Positions 33,116 to 42,462 of a DNA stretch of 64,000 nucleotides are shown here, one piece after another. Origin of the DNA: Paracoccus litorisediminis (GTDB lineage: Bacteria; Pseudomonadota; Alphaproteobacteria; Rhodobacterales; Rhodobacteraceae). A program made the position numbers and the translations under genes. The stretch lies in assembly GCF_009711205.1 (NCBI RefSeq), contig NZ_WMIG01000012.1:62001-126000 (forward strand), given 5' to 3'. Below the pieces are notes generated by a model. It worked only from the letters and a program-made list of their open reading frames with translations. It had not been told where the DNA came from and did no database searches. Every line of letters starts with the position of its first letter. Positions within the stretch are counted from its first letter, which is position 1.

Positions 33116-33883
33116 ATGGGGAATAAGACCCATATCACAGCCCTTCTGCTGGCCGCGACCCTGTCGGGACCAGCATTTGCCGAAGACCCCATCGAACCCG
33201 CCGCGATCGAGGCGCTGCATGCCATGGGCGCGCATCTTGCCGGTCTTCAGACATTCGCGCTGACCTCGCAGACCGAGATGGAGGTGGTGCTGGACGACGA
33301 TCAGAAGCTGCTGATCGGGGGCACCGTCCAGTATCAGGTCCAGCGACCCGATCACATGCGCATCGACCTCAAGACCGATGTCATCGACCGCCAGCTTTAC
33401 TATGACGGCAAGACCGTCAGCTATGTCTCTCCGACCGAAGGCTATTACGCGCAGATCGAAAACGCGCCGCCGACGATCAAGGAGGTGCTGGACTACACCG
33501 CCGATACCTATTCGGTAAGCTTCCCGGCCGCGGACCTGTTTCAGTGGGGAACCAAGGACGAGCCGATCGACCAGATCAAGGAAGCCTTCAAGGTCGGCAC
33601 CGCCACGATCAACGGTGCGCAAACCGACCATTGGGCCTTCCGCACCGATGATCAGGATTGGGAGGTCTGGCTGCGCACCGATGGCACATCGCTGCCCGCG
33701 CGGATCTCGGTCGTTGATCGTCAGGACGACGCGCGGCCCCGCTTTGTCGCCACCTATTCCTGGGATGAGCAGGCCAAGCCCGCCAGCGATATCTTCACCT
33801 ATCAGCCGCCCGAAGGCGCCAAGCGGATCGATTTCCTTGAAACCGAGCTGGCCCCTGACGACGAAACGGAGCCGCAGCAATGA
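33116..33883 (+). CDS. DUF2092 domain exported protein
   Basis: 255 residues with a Sec signal peptide (ITALLLAATLSGPAFA). The rest matches DUF2092, a LolA/LolB-like beta-rich fold: IEALHAMGAHLAGLQTFAL, QYQVQRPDHMRIDLKT, YYDGKTVSYVSPTEGYYA and ISVVDRQDDARPRFVATYSW. LolA-like proteins bind lipid or lipoproteins, so a periplasmic carrier or sensor role is possible. A GAGGT ribosome site lies 5 nt upstream. The stop overlaps the start of the His-rich gene (ATGA), so the two are translated together. Confidence 0.8.
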   Translation: MGNKTHITALLLAATLSGPAFAEDPIEPAAIEALHAMGAHLAGLQTFALTSQTEMEVVLDDDQKLLIGGTVQYQVQRPDHMRIDLKTDVIDRQLYYDGKTVSYVSPTEGYYAQIENAPPTIKEVLDYTADTYSVSFPAADLFQWGTKDEPIDQIKEAFKVGTATINGAQTDHWAFRTDDQDWEVWLRTDGTSLPARISVVDRQDDARPRFVATYSWDEQAKPASDIFTYQPPEGAKRIDFLETELAPDDETEPQQ

Positions 33884-34467
33884 ACGTCCTTCTGAACACG
33901 CGACGCGGAGTCGCGGCATTGGTCATGGTCAGCCTTGGCGCGGCGGCTTTTGCCCCTGCGGCCGAGGCACGGGGCAGCTTTCACGGCGGTCGCAGCGGCG
34001 GGATGCATATGGGCCATCCCGGCACTCACGTGGTGATCCGCCCGAAACACCCCGGCGCGCATCCGAGCACGGCGCATCACAAGCCACCGCCACATGCCGG
34101 GTCCCATGCGAAACCCCATCCGCCTGCGGGGCACAAGCCGCCGCCACCGCGTCATGACGCGCATCACCGGCCGCCACCGCCGCGCCATCACGATGACCAT
34201 CACGATGACCACCACGATCACCACGACCATCATCACCCCCGCGGCCCTTACTGGCCCGGATACTGGCATGACAATGACAATGATGATGATATCCTGTGGG
34301 GCGCGGCCACTGCGCTTGCGATCGGCAGCATCATCCGCAGCACCCCGTCGGGCTGTTCCGATGTGCAGGTCGGAAACCACATGTACAAGCATTGCGGCAA
34401 TACCTGGCTGCAGGCCGCCTATAGCGGACATCAACTTGTCTATGTCGCGGTCAGTGATCCGCGCTGA
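33880..34467 (+). CDS. Histidine-rich exported protein
   Basis: 195 residues. The signal peptide (GVAALVMVSLGAAAFAPAAEA) is followed by a low-complexity His/Pro stretch at about residues 27-125, which includes HHDDHHDDHHDHHDHHH, then an acidic DNDNDDD run. The C-terminal 60 residues (ATALAIGSIIRS, CSDVQVGNHMYKHCGNTWLQAAYSG) look folded and carry two Cys. Zinc, nickel or copper binding in the periplasm is likely. It overlaps the DUF2092 gene by 4 bp; such His-rich proteins often accompany DUF2092 genes. Confidence 0.75.
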   Translation: MNVLLNTRRGVAALVMVSLGAAAFAPAAEARGSFHGGRSGGMHMGHPGTHVVIRPKHPGAHPSTAHHKPPPHAGSHAKPHPPAGHKPPPPRHDAHHRPPPPRHHDDHHDDHHDHHDHHHPRGPYWPGYWHDNDNDDDILWGAATALAIGSIIRSTPSGCSDVQVGNHMYKHCGNTWLQAAYSGHQLVYVAVSDPR

Positions 34468-34618
34468 CGGGCAGAGGCCTCGCCGGACATAGCGGTTCCA
34501 GGCGTCATTCGCGGTGAATGTCAGCCGTGCTGTACGTGAAGCCGTGCCGGATGCCACCCGCGTTGCAGGCTATCCTGATTTGCGGCATGTACCGTTGCCA
34601 TGCCGCGAAAGGGACCCG

Positions 34619-35293
34619 ATGCGCTGCCTGCTGATCGAAGACGATGCCGATCTGGCGACCTGGCTGGTGAAATCCCTGTCCGGCCGCGACATCTTTGCCG
34701 AATGGGAGGAAAGCGGCCTGATCGGCGTCCGGCGCGGATTGGCCGAGGATTACGATGCCATCATCCTCGATCTGGGCCTGCCCGACCTGAATGGGGCCGA
34801 GGTTCTGGCGCGCCTGCGCGCCGCCGGGGGCGCGGTCCCGATCCTTGTCGCCACCGCCCGCGACGATCTGTCCGAACGGGTGGCGCTGCTGCATGCCGGG
34901 GCCGACGACTTCCTGACCAAGCCCTTTGCGCTGGATGAGCTGGAAGCACGGCTGGTGGCGCTGGTGCGGCGCAGCCATGGGCGCGCGACCGGGAATTATG
35001 CCTGCGGGTCGCTAAGCTATGATCAGGCGACGCGCCAGTTCCGGCTGCGGGGCGATGCCCTGCCGCTCAGCCCTCGGGAACATGCGGTGCTGCGGCTGTT
35101 GATCATGCGGCATGGCGAGCCGCTGTCGAAAACCTATATCCTCGACCGGCTGATCGGCGAGGATGACAGCATGAATCCCGAAACCGTCGAGGTGATGATC
35201 TATCGCCTGCGCCGCAAGCTGGAAGGTTCGGACATGCGGATCGTGACCATGCGCGGCCTTGGCTATTTCCTTGAAGCCGATGCCGCGGACTAG
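34619..35293 (+). CDS. TctD/OmpR-family response regulator
   Basis: 224 residues with a receiver domain (MRCLLIEDDADLATWLV; phosphoacceptor D51 in AIILDLGLPDLNG; switch Lys in FLTKPFALDELEARL) and an OmpR-type winged helix (LPLSPREHAVLRLLIMRHGE, VEVMIYRLRRKLEG). The start at 34619 is chosen because the receiver begins there. It overlaps the histidine kinase by 14 nt. The partner genes (TctC-like receptor and CitMHS) point to control of tri- or dicarboxylate uptake. Confidence 0.9.
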   Translation: MRCLLIEDDADLATWLVKSLSGRDIFAEWEESGLIGVRRGLAEDYDAIILDLGLPDLNGAEVLARLRAAGGAVPILVATARDDLSERVALLHAGADDFLTKPFALDELEARLVALVRRSHGRATGNYACGSLSYDQATRQFRLRGDALPLSPREHAVLRLLIMRHGEPLSKTYILDRLIGEDDSMNPETVEVMIYRLRRKLEGSDMRIVTMRGLGYFLEADAAD

Positions 35294-36686
35294 GGTATCG
35301 CTGCGGGCCACCGTCGCCCTGTGGATGGTGCCGACGGTGCTGCTGTTCTTTGGCTCGTCCTGGTGGCTGACGCAGGTCAATGTCAGCCAGCTTGCCGACA
35401 GCGCCTATGACCGGACGCTGGACGGGGCGCTGCGCGCGATCGAGGCGAATATTTCTTTGCAAAGCGGCGGATTGGGGGTCGATCTGCCCTATGCGCTTTT
35501 CGCCAGCCTGCGCACGACCTCGAAGGGGACGGTCTATTTCCGCGTGACCTCGGCGGACGGGCTGGTGCAGATCGGCGATGCGGCCTTGCCGCAGCCCCCC
35601 GATCTGAAACCCAACGAGACACATTTCTTTGACGCGGAATATCTGGATCAGCGCGTGCGCATCGGGGCGCTGCGCACGACATTGCCCGCGCCGCTCTATG
35701 GCGCGGGGCAGGCGCAGGACGTAATCATCGAGGTGGCCGAGACGGCGGCCCCGCGCGAGGCTTCGCTGGAGCTCATCGCGAATGCGGCTTTCTGGCGCGA
35801 CGTGGTGGTGACGGGTCTTGGCCTTGGGCTGATGATCCTTGGCTTTGGCGCGGCCCTGCGCCCGCTTGAACGGCTGCGCCAACGCTTTGACCGGCGCGAT
35901 CCAAGCGACCTGTCCCTGCTGGACGAGGATCAGCTTCCCGTCGAGGTCCGCCCGCTTGTGCAAAGCTTTAACGCGCTGCTTTTGCGTCATGCGGCGTTGG
36001 CCGGGGCGCAGCGGCGGTTTCTGGACGATGCCTCGCATCAGTTGCGCACGCCGATCAGCGTCTTGCGGATGCAGCTTGACCATGCGTTGCAAACCGCCGA
36101 CCCCGCCGATCGCGAGGAGACGCTGCGCGCGATGCGGGGCGTCATCGAACGCTCGGCCCGGACGACGGCCCAGATGCTGGCCCTGGCCCGCGCCGATGCC
36201 ACGGCCATCGGGCAGGCGGGTGATCAGGTGGACCCGGCGCGCATCCTGTCCGAGGTCGCGCGTCTGCATCTGCAAGGGGCGCGGCGCAAGCGGCTGGTGC
36301 TGGATCTGGACCTGCCCGAGACGCCTCTGACCGTCCCCGCCCATGAAACCCTGATCTATGAGGCGCTGAGCAACCTTCTGGACAATGCCATCCGCCATTC
36401 GCCGATGGGCGGCACGATCCAGCTGTCCCTGACCGTGCAGGACGGCAGCATCCGTTTTGGCATCACGGATGAGGGGCCGGGGATGAGCGCCGAGGGGCTG
36501 GCCCGTCTGGGCGAAAGGTTCCGTTCCGACGGCGGGCATGGGTTGGGACTGGCACTGGTCCAATCCGTCGCCCGCGCACATGGCGGGCGCGTGATCGCAC
36601 AGAACCGCGACGGGGCGGGGCTGGATGTGCAACTGGAAATATCACGGGCAAATGCGGATTTTACCGTTCCCGTGACGGATCTGTAA
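35280..36686 (+). CDS. TctE-like sensor histidine kinase
   Basis: 468 residues. One transmembrane segment near residues 11-30 (TVALWMVPTVLLFFGSSWWL), a periplasmic sensor of about 130 residues, a second span around 175-193, then a HisKA domain with H253 in ASHQLRTPISVLRMQ and a HATPase with DEGPGM and SDGGHGLGLALV. The sensor matches the 2CSK_N type of TctE/QseC-like kinases. It overlaps the response regulator by 14 nt. The nearby TctC-like protein could present citrate or another carboxylate to this sensor, as in the Bordetella BctC-BctDE set. Confidence 0.9.
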   Translation: MPRTRVSLRATVALWMVPTVLLFFGSSWWLTQVNVSQLADSAYDRTLDGALRAIEANISLQSGGLGVDLPYALFASLRTTSKGTVYFRVTSADGLVQIGDAALPQPPDLKPNETHFFDAEYLDQRVRIGALRTTLPAPLYGAGQAQDVIIEVAETAAPREASLELIANAAFWRDVVVTGLGLGLMILGFGAALRPLERLRQRFDRRDPSDLSLLDEDQLPVEVRPLVQSFNALLLRHAALAGAQRRFLDDASHQLRTPISVLRMQLDHALQTADPADREETLRAMRGVIERSARTTAQMLALARADATAIGQAGDQVDPARILSEVARLHLQGARRKRLVLDLDLPETPLTVPAHETLIYEALSNLLDNAIRHSPMGGTIQLSLTVQDGSIRFGITDEGPGMSAEGLARLGERFRSDGGHGLGLALVQSVARAHGGRVIAQNRDGAGLDVQLEISRANADFTVPVTDL

Positions 36687-36771
36687 GCTGTTTGACAGCT
36701 TCAAGGCGCTATGACGCCTGCCGGAGGACGGGAATCGCAGGGTTCCCCAGGAAAATATAAGGGGTGGCTGG

Positions 36772-37764
36772 ATGAAAAGGTGTTGGCTTGGCTTGGTCCT
36801 GCTGTTGGCAGCATTGCTGCCCGGCATGGTGCAGGCCCAGTCCGTAACCGCGTCCGCGCCCGAGGATCAGACCAGCTGCATCGCCCCGGCCCAGCCCGAA
36901 GGCGGCTTCGACCTGACCTGCCGCGTCATCACCGAGGCGCTGAAGGCGGCGGCAATCCTGCCCCGGCCCATGCAGCGCAGCTTTCTGCCCGGCGGGGTGG
37001 GCGCGGTCGCCTTCAACGCGATGACCGGCCCCCGCGCGGCCGAGGCTGGCACTCTCGTCGCCTTTTCCGAGGGCACGATCTACAACCTTGTCAGGGGCAG
37101 TTTCGGCGATCACGACATCGGCGATGTGCGCTGGCTGGCGCAGGTCGCGCAGGATTATGGCGCGATCGTCGTGCGGGCCGACGCGCCTTGGGCCGATCTG
37201 CCCGCGCTGCTGGCGACTGCGCGCGAGAACCCGCAATCCGTGGCCTTTGGCGGCGGCGGAACCATCGGCGGGCAGGACTGGATGCGCGCCGCGATGACCG
37301 CCGAACTCAGCGGCATCGACCGCCGCAAGCTGCGCTTCGTCGCCTTTGAGGGCGCGGGCAGCTGCACCGAGGCGCTGCTGGCCGGTTTCGTTCAGGCCTG
37401 CATGAATGACGTGGGCGACACCCGCACGGCGATGGATGCCGGCAAGCCTCTGCGCATCCTTGCGGCTTTCGCACCCCAGCGTCTGCCCGGTGCGCTGTCC
37501 GACATTCCGACCGCACGCGAACAGGGGCTTGCGCTGGATTGGCCGGTGATGCGCGGCGTCTATATGGGTGCGCAGGTCAGCGATCAGGACTTCGCCTTGT
37601 GGCAGGCCCGGCTGGAACGGGTCATGGCCAGTCCCGAATATGCGCAGATCCTGCGACGATATCACTTGCAACCTCAACCGCTGACCGGAGCCGCGCTGAG
37701 GGACGAGATCCTTGGCATGGCGCAGGATGCCCGAGACCGCCTTGCGCGGTTGGGCACCTCCTGA
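36772..37764 (+). CDS. TctC/Bug-family periplasmic carboxylate-binding protein
   Basis: 330 residues with a signal peptide (MKRCWLGLVLLLAALLPGMVQA) and a Bug receptor domain (RSFLPGGVGAVAFNAM, GDVRWLAQVAQDYGAIVV, FGGGGTIGGQDWMRAAM, MGAQVSDQDFALWQARLE). Bug proteins bind citrate, other carboxylates or amino acids. No TctA/TctB is present nearby; instead the next gene is a secondary citrate carrier, so this receptor probably serves the TctDE-like sensor. A related but broken copy lies at about 52190-52345. Confidence 0.88.
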   Translation: MKRCWLGLVLLLAALLPGMVQAQSVTASAPEDQTSCIAPAQPEGGFDLTCRVITEALKAAAILPRPMQRSFLPGGVGAVAFNAMTGPRAAEAGTLVAFSEGTIYNLVRGSFGDHDIGDVRWLAQVAQDYGAIVVRADAPWADLPALLATARENPQSVAFGGGGTIGGQDWMRAAMTAELSGIDRRKLRFVAFEGAGSCTEALLAGFVQACMNDVGDTRTAMDAGKPLRILAAFAPQRLPGALSDIPTAREQGLALDWPVMRGVYMGAQVSDQDFALWQARLERVMASPEYAQILRRYHLQPQPLTGAALRDEILGMAQDARDRLARLGTS

Positions 37765-37855
37765 CCGGCCGCGAAACCCCGTAAATCCGGGCGGTTTCCG
37801 CCGCCCCAACAAGACCCAAAACACCGTCCCCGCGACAGGTGAACAGAGAGACTGC

Positions 37856-39163
37856 ATGCTTACATTCCTTGCCTATGCCATGATCATCGTGTTCATGGCC
37901 GCCATCATGACCGGGCGCGTCTCGGCACTGATCGGCCTGATCCTTGTTCCGATCATCTTTGCCGCGCTGGCGGGCTTTGGCCCGGAAATCCCCGACCTGA
38001 TCATGGACGGGCTGCGCAAGATCGCCCCGACCGCGGTGCTTTTGCTGTTCGCGATCCTCTATTTCGGGCTGATGATCGATGTCGGCCTGTTCGATCCGCT
38101 GGTGCGTTTCGTGGTCAAGACCTGCCACGGCGACCCCCTGCGCGTCATCGTCGGGACTTGCGCGCTGTCGATGGTCATTTCGCTGGATGGCGACGGCTCG
38201 ACCACCTATCTGCTGGTGGTGACGGCGATGATGCCGCTGCATCTGAAGCTGGGGATCAACCCGCTGATCCTGCCCGCCGTGACCGTCATGCCGAACGCGA
38301 TCATCAACGTCGCCCCTTGGGGTGGGCCGACGGCACGGGTCATGTCCTCGTTGCATACCGATGTCAGCCAGACCTTCCTGCCGCTGGTTCCGGCCATCGT
38401 CATGTCCTGCGCCGCTGCCTTGGCGATTGCCGCCTATTTCGGCCTGCAGGAACGTCGCCGCCTGGGCACGCTGGATTACGCGCTGGTCGGCAAGGACGAT
38501 ATTGAGCGCCAGATGGCCGAGGCCAGCCGCGCCGTGGTCGAGCGCCCCGTCTGGCTGCAAGCCTTCAACGCCATCCTGACCGCCGGGATGATGACGCTGC
38601 TGGTCATGGATGTCGTGCCGCTGGCGCTGGTCTTCATGGTGGGCTTCGGCATCGCGATGCTGGTGAACTTCCCCAATGTGAACGAACAGCGCGACCGTAT
38701 CGCCGCCCATGCGGGCTCGGTTCTGGCCGTCGTCGCCGTGGTCTTTGGCGCGGGTGCCTTTACCGGCATCATGATGGGCACCGGCATGACCGAGGCGCTG
38801 GCGCAAAGCGTCGTCGCCATGATCCCGGAAAGCGCGGGCAGCTATATTCCGCTGATTACCGCCGTGCTGTCTGCCCCCTTCACCTTCTTCCTGTCCAATG
38901 ACGCCTTCTATTTCGGCGTGGTGCCGGTTCTGGCCGAGGCCGCCTCGCATTACGGCATCCCGCCCGAGGTGATCGCCCGCGCGTCCCTGATCGGCCAGCC
39001 GGTGCATATGCTGAGCCCGCTGGTTCCGGCAGCCTATGTACTGACCGGCCTCGCCAAGGTCGAATTCGGCGCGCATCAGCGCTTTACCCTGAAATGGTCG
39101 GTGCTTCTGGCCTGCGTCATGCTGGTCGGCGCGATCATCACCGGCGCATTGCCGCTGGGCTGA
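37856..39163 (+). CDS. CitMHS-family citrate/metal-citrate transporter
   Basis: 435 residues with about 12 hydrophobic spans. Recognisable CitMHS segments are LTFLAYAMIIVFMAAIMT at the start, VISLDGDGSTTYLLVVTAM, TVMPNAIINVAPWGGPTAR and the C-terminal SAPFTFFLSNDAFYFGVVP and SPLVPAAYVL. The family imports citrate complexed with Mg2+ or Ca2+ by proton symport. The ATG at 37856 follows an AGAGAG site. A very strong terminator hairpin starts 6 bp after the stop, ending the two-component-receptor-transporter unit. Confidence 0.92.
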   Translation: MLTFLAYAMIIVFMAAIMTGRVSALIGLILVPIIFAALAGFGPEIPDLIMDGLRKIAPTAVLLLFAILYFGLMIDVGLFDPLVRFVVKTCHGDPLRVIVGTCALSMVISLDGDGSTTYLLVVTAMMPLHLKLGINPLILPAVTVMPNAIINVAPWGGPTARVMSSLHTDVSQTFLPLVPAIVMSCAAALAIAAYFGLQERRRLGTLDYALVGKDDIERQMAEASRAVVERPVWLQAFNAILTAGMMTLLVMDVVPLALVFMVGFGIAMLVNFPNVNEQRDRIAAHAGSVLAVVAVVFGAGAFTGIMMGTGMTEALAQSVVAMIPESAGSYIPLITAVLSAPFTFFLSNDAFYFGVVPVLAEAASHYGIPPEVIARASLIGQPVHMLSPLVPAAYVLTGLAKVEFGAHQRFTLKWSVLLACVMLVGAIITGALPLG

Positions 39164-39169
39164 GCTCAA

Positions 39170-39206
39170 GGACGCGGGCGGCCCGGCGCCGCCCGCGTCC
39201 ATGTTT
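39170..39206 (+). terminator. Terminator after the CitMHS gene
   Basis: GGACGCGGGCGGC (39170-39182) and GCCGCCCGCGTCC (39188-39200) form a perfect 13-bp stem with a 5-nt loop, followed by ATGTTTAC. The T run is short, but the stem is strong and starts 6 bp after the stop codon. Confidence 0.7.
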
Positions 39207-39392
39207 ACAACCTGCCGAACTTGCCCGCGTTGAGGTCGGCGATGGGCCTGCAGATAGCCATGAAAAAGCCACTGCGCGCTTGGCTTTCGGCACTGCGTGG
39301 ACCTTATCAAATCCATTCGACAGCGGCAGGCTCCGGGTGATACAGACAAATAGAACTTATGTGAAATAAAGTCTGAATGCTCAGGAGGTTGT

Positions 39393-42377
39393 ATGCCAGT
39401 ATCCAAGGGCGGGCATGCGGCTCTTCCCTTGGGAGAGCGGCGGCAGGTGACCGCGATATTCGTGGATCTGGTCGGCTTCAGCAGCCTGGCCGCGCGTGCC
39501 GATGCCGAAGACTTGCAGACCTGGCTGGACGACTTCTATCGCCGTACCCAGCAGATCGTCGCGGCTGCGGGCGGCGAGGTGACCGAGTTTCTGGGTGACG
39601 GCATCGTGGCCATTTTCGGTCTGGGCCATGCCGATGAGTTTCAGGCCCTGCGCGCGATCGAGGCCGCCGCCCGCATCGTCGCCGCGCCGATGCCCGGTGT
39701 GGCGGGCTCCGATCCGGTCGCCCTTCGCGGCGGCATCGCCACCGGCGAGGTCGCGATCCGGCCCGTGCCCCCCTTGGTGGCGCGCCAGTCGCTGCCCCGG
39801 CTGACCGGATTGGTCACGACGCTGGCGCAGCGTTTGCAGGCAGCGGCGGCACCGGGTGAGGTGCTGGTCTGCGCCCGCACCGCCGCGCTTTGCCGCGATC
39901 GCCGGTTGACCCCGCGCAAGGGTCTGCATCTGAAGGGCTTCGAGGGCGAATATGAGGCCTATTCGGTGGAACTGAGCGCCACCCCCCATGCCTTGCGGGT
40001 CGGCCGGACCTTTGTCGGCAGGCAGGCCGAACGCGCCTGTCTGCGCAATCTCGACCGGCCCTGCCTTGTGACCGGAGAGGCCGGGATCGGGAAATCGGCG
40101 CTGGTGAACAGCGTGATCGAGACCGCGCCCTCGCATGTGATCTTTGCAGCGGATGCGCTGAAGCGATCCGAAAGCCAGCACCCGTTCCGACAATGGCTCA
40201 GGTCGCGGATGGGCAGTGAGTCCAGCGATTTCGCGCTGCTATGCGGCACATTCCCCAATCTTGTGCCGGATGATCAGCTGGCCCTGGCGCTGACGCTTGA
40301 CCTGCCGCAGGGGCAGGCGCTGGTGGCGCGTTTCGCGCAGCTCGCCTTGCGCCAGCGGATCGAGGACGCGATTGCCCACACCGTCCTGATGGCCGTGCCT
40401 GCAGGCGGGGTGCTGGTCTTTGAGGACCTGCACTGGTTCGACCGGGCCAGCCTTGACACCCTGCGCCGTGTGCTTGAGCTGAATGGCGACCAGCGCGGCA
40501 TCCTGCTGACCAGCCGCGATCCGGAAAGCGCCGCAGAGTTCCTGCAGGACCGGCAGATCATGCATCTGGAGCTTGCGCCGCTGGCCGCATCAGATGCCCG
40601 GAAGTTCATGGAGCTGGCGGGCGGCGCGGGTCTGGATGGTGCCGAGCAGAACCGCCTGATCCGCCATGCCGGCGGCGTTCCGCTGTTTCTGGAACAGTTG
40701 CTGATCCATCGGCTGGATCATCCGGGCAGCGATGCCTTGCCCGCCACGCTTGAGGACTTGCTGACCGCACGGATCGATGCAGCGGGCCCGGCGCGGGGGC
40801 TGCTGATGCAGGCCGCGATCATCGGCCGGGGCTTCTCGTTGCGGCTGCTCAAGGCGCTGGCCGCCCCGGCGGCGGATTGCCCCGAGATGCTGGAACGCGC
40901 CAGCGCGATGGGCATTGTCGAACATCTGGGTGATGACGGCTGGCGCTTTGTTCACGCCCTGCTGCATCAGGCCAGCTACCGGCAGATGCTGCGGGCCACG
41001 CGCGAGGGGCTGCATGCCCGCGTCGCCGACCTGCTGCAGGGCGAATGCGCCGATCTGCCCGGAAACAGCCCGGCCCTTCGCGCCAGCCATCGCGACCGCG
41101 CCCGGCAGTTTCTGCCGGCGGCGCAGGACTATATCGCCGCCGGGCGCGCGGCCATGCTGCAAGGCGCATTCACCGATGCCGAGGCGCATCTGCGATCCGC
41201 ATTGCGCATGTGCCATCAGGGGGCTGCGGGACCGGGGGCCGATCTGCTGGAAATGTCGGCGCAGACCGCGCTGGGATCGGTGCTGATGCAGATGCAGGGC
41301 TATGCCGCCGCGCCGGTCCGCGAGGCCTTCGATGCCGTGCTGAACCTTGCCCGCGGCGCAGCCGGGATGCCGGCCAGCGCTGCCGCCGCGCTTTTCGGCA
41401 GCTATTCCCATGCCATCATTGCGGGCGACCGGCCCCGTGCCGACCAGCTTTGCACCTTCCTTGAAACCGGCGCGCAGGCCGAACGCGGCCCACTGCGCGA
41501 AACCTATCTGCTGGCCGCCCATACCGCCGCCAATTGCGGGCATTTCTACAGCGGAGAGTTTCCTGCCCAGTTCCGCCGCATGGAGCAGATCCGGGCGATC
41601 TACGACGTCCGCCGCCACGCCCCGATGATCGTCGATTTCGGTATGGACTGTTTCGCCGCCGCGCAGATGTTCGAGGTTCCCGCCCGCGTCATCTGCGGCG
41701 AAGGCCACCGTCTGGATGCCCTGATGGCCGAGACCGACGCCCATCAGCGGGCGCTGAACATTCCCGTCATGCAGCCCTATGCGCTGGTCTGGGGCGCGGT
41801 CCCGCTGTTTCATGCCGGGCGCAGCGATGAGGCGCTGCAACGTCTGGAACGCGGCATTGTCATCGCACGCGAACAGGGTCAGGCCTTCTGGCAGGTCATT
41901 GCGCGTTGCTGGCAGCATGTCATCGATCCCACCCAGAGCGCGGATGCCGAGGGCTGCGCGGACTTCGCCCGCACCATCGCCACGCTCGAGACCATCGGCG
42001 CGTTGATCGGCATCCCCTATTTCAAGATGCATCTGGCCATGGCGCTGGCCCGAGGCGGCGATACCGCCGCGGCCGAGATACTGGCCGAGCAGGCCGTCTC
42101 GGATGGGAACCGTTCGCGCCTGTGGTGCTGGCAATCCGAGACCCTGCGCCTGCGGGCGATGCTGCAGCGTCAGGCCCAGCAGCAAGACGAGGCCCTCCTG
42201 ACCCTGCATCAGGCCTATTCCCTGTCGCAGGAGCAGGGCGCGATCCTGTGGCAGGTGCGCGCCGCGCTGGACCTGATCGATCTTGGCAGCCCCGCGAACC
42301 TGCTGACCTCCGCGCTGGCGGCACTGCCACCCGGCGCCGATATCCCGGAACTGCGAAGGGCGGAGCTTTCGCCGTGA
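39393..42377 (+). CDS. Class III cyclase-like/AAA ATPase/TPR regulator
   Basis: A 994-residue cytoplasmic protein. Residues 17-190 form a class III nucleotide cyclase domain (TAIFVDLVGFSSLAAR with metal Asp D25; EVTEFLGDGIVAIFG with D69). The catalytic Asn position, normally in a GxxVNxAARL stretch, reads TGLVTTLAQRLQ here, so Thr replaces Asn and activity is uncertain. Residues 205-480 carry a NACHT/AAA-type ATPase (Walker A GEAGIGKS 228-235; Walker B VLVFEDLHWFD). The C-terminal 500 residues are TPR-like helices. A perfect AGGAGG lies 5 nt before the ATG. Such proteins often control gene expression or signal through cAMP. It is a single-gene unit. Confidence 0.85.
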   Translation: MPVSKGGHAALPLGERRQVTAIFVDLVGFSSLAARADAEDLQTWLDDFYRRTQQIVAAAGGEVTEFLGDGIVAIFGLGHADEFQALRAIEAAARIVAAPMPGVAGSDPVALRGGIATGEVAIRPVPPLVARQSLPRLTGLVTTLAQRLQAAAAPGEVLVCARTAALCRDRRLTPRKGLHLKGFEGEYEAYSVELSATPHALRVGRTFVGRQAERACLRNLDRPCLVTGEAGIGKSALVNSVIETAPSHVIFAADALKRSESQHPFRQWLRSRMGSESSDFALLCGTFPNLVPDDQLALALTLDLPQGQALVARFAQLALRQRIEDAIAHTVLMAVPAGGVLVFEDLHWFDRASLDTLRRVLELNGDQRGILLTSRDPESAAEFLQDRQIMHLELAPLAASDARKFMELAGGAGLDGAEQNRLIRHAGGVPLFLEQLLIHRLDHPGSDALPATLEDLLTARIDAAGPARGLLMQAAIIGRGFSLRLLKALAAPAADCPEMLERASAMGIVEHLGDDGWRFVHALLHQASYRQMLRATREGLHARVADLLQGECADLPGNSPALRASHRDRARQFLPAAQDYIAAGRAAMLQGAFTDAEAHLRSALRMCHQGAAGPGADLLEMSAQTALGSVLMQMQGYAAAPVREAFDAVLNLARGAAGMPASAAAALFGSYSHAIIAGDRPRADQLCTFLETGAQAERGPLRETYLLAAHTAANCGHFYSGEFPAQFRRMEQIRAIYDVRRHAPMIVDFGMDCFAAAQMFEVPARVICGEGHRLDALMAETDAHQRALNIPVMQPYALVWGAVPLFHAGRSDEALQRLERGIVIAREQGQAFWQVIARCWQHVIDPTQSADAEGCADFARTIATLETIGALIGIPYFKMHLAMALARGGDTAAAEILAEQAVSDGNRSRLWCWQSETLRLRAMLQRQAQQQDEALLTLHQAYSLSQEQGAILWQVRAALDLIDLGSPANLLTSALAALPPGADIPELRRAELSP

Positions 42378-42462
42378 CGGTGCGCGGGGGCGGGCAATGG
42401 CGACCATGTGACGCGCGGAGGGCCTCTATCGTTTGCTGCGGCATCAGGCTATAGCTGCGGGC

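Noticed and set aside
32707..33225. 172-codon minus-strand frame before terC
   Set aside because: It overlaps the DUF2092 gene start, has no start signal or recognisable domain, and only one short peptide stretch looks protein-like.
39393..42377. Reading the cyclase-like protein as part of a CBASS-type system with the patatin gene
   Set aside because: It is a class III cyclase/ATPase/TPR regulator, not a CD-NTase, and lies 30 kb from the patatin gene in a separate transcription unit.
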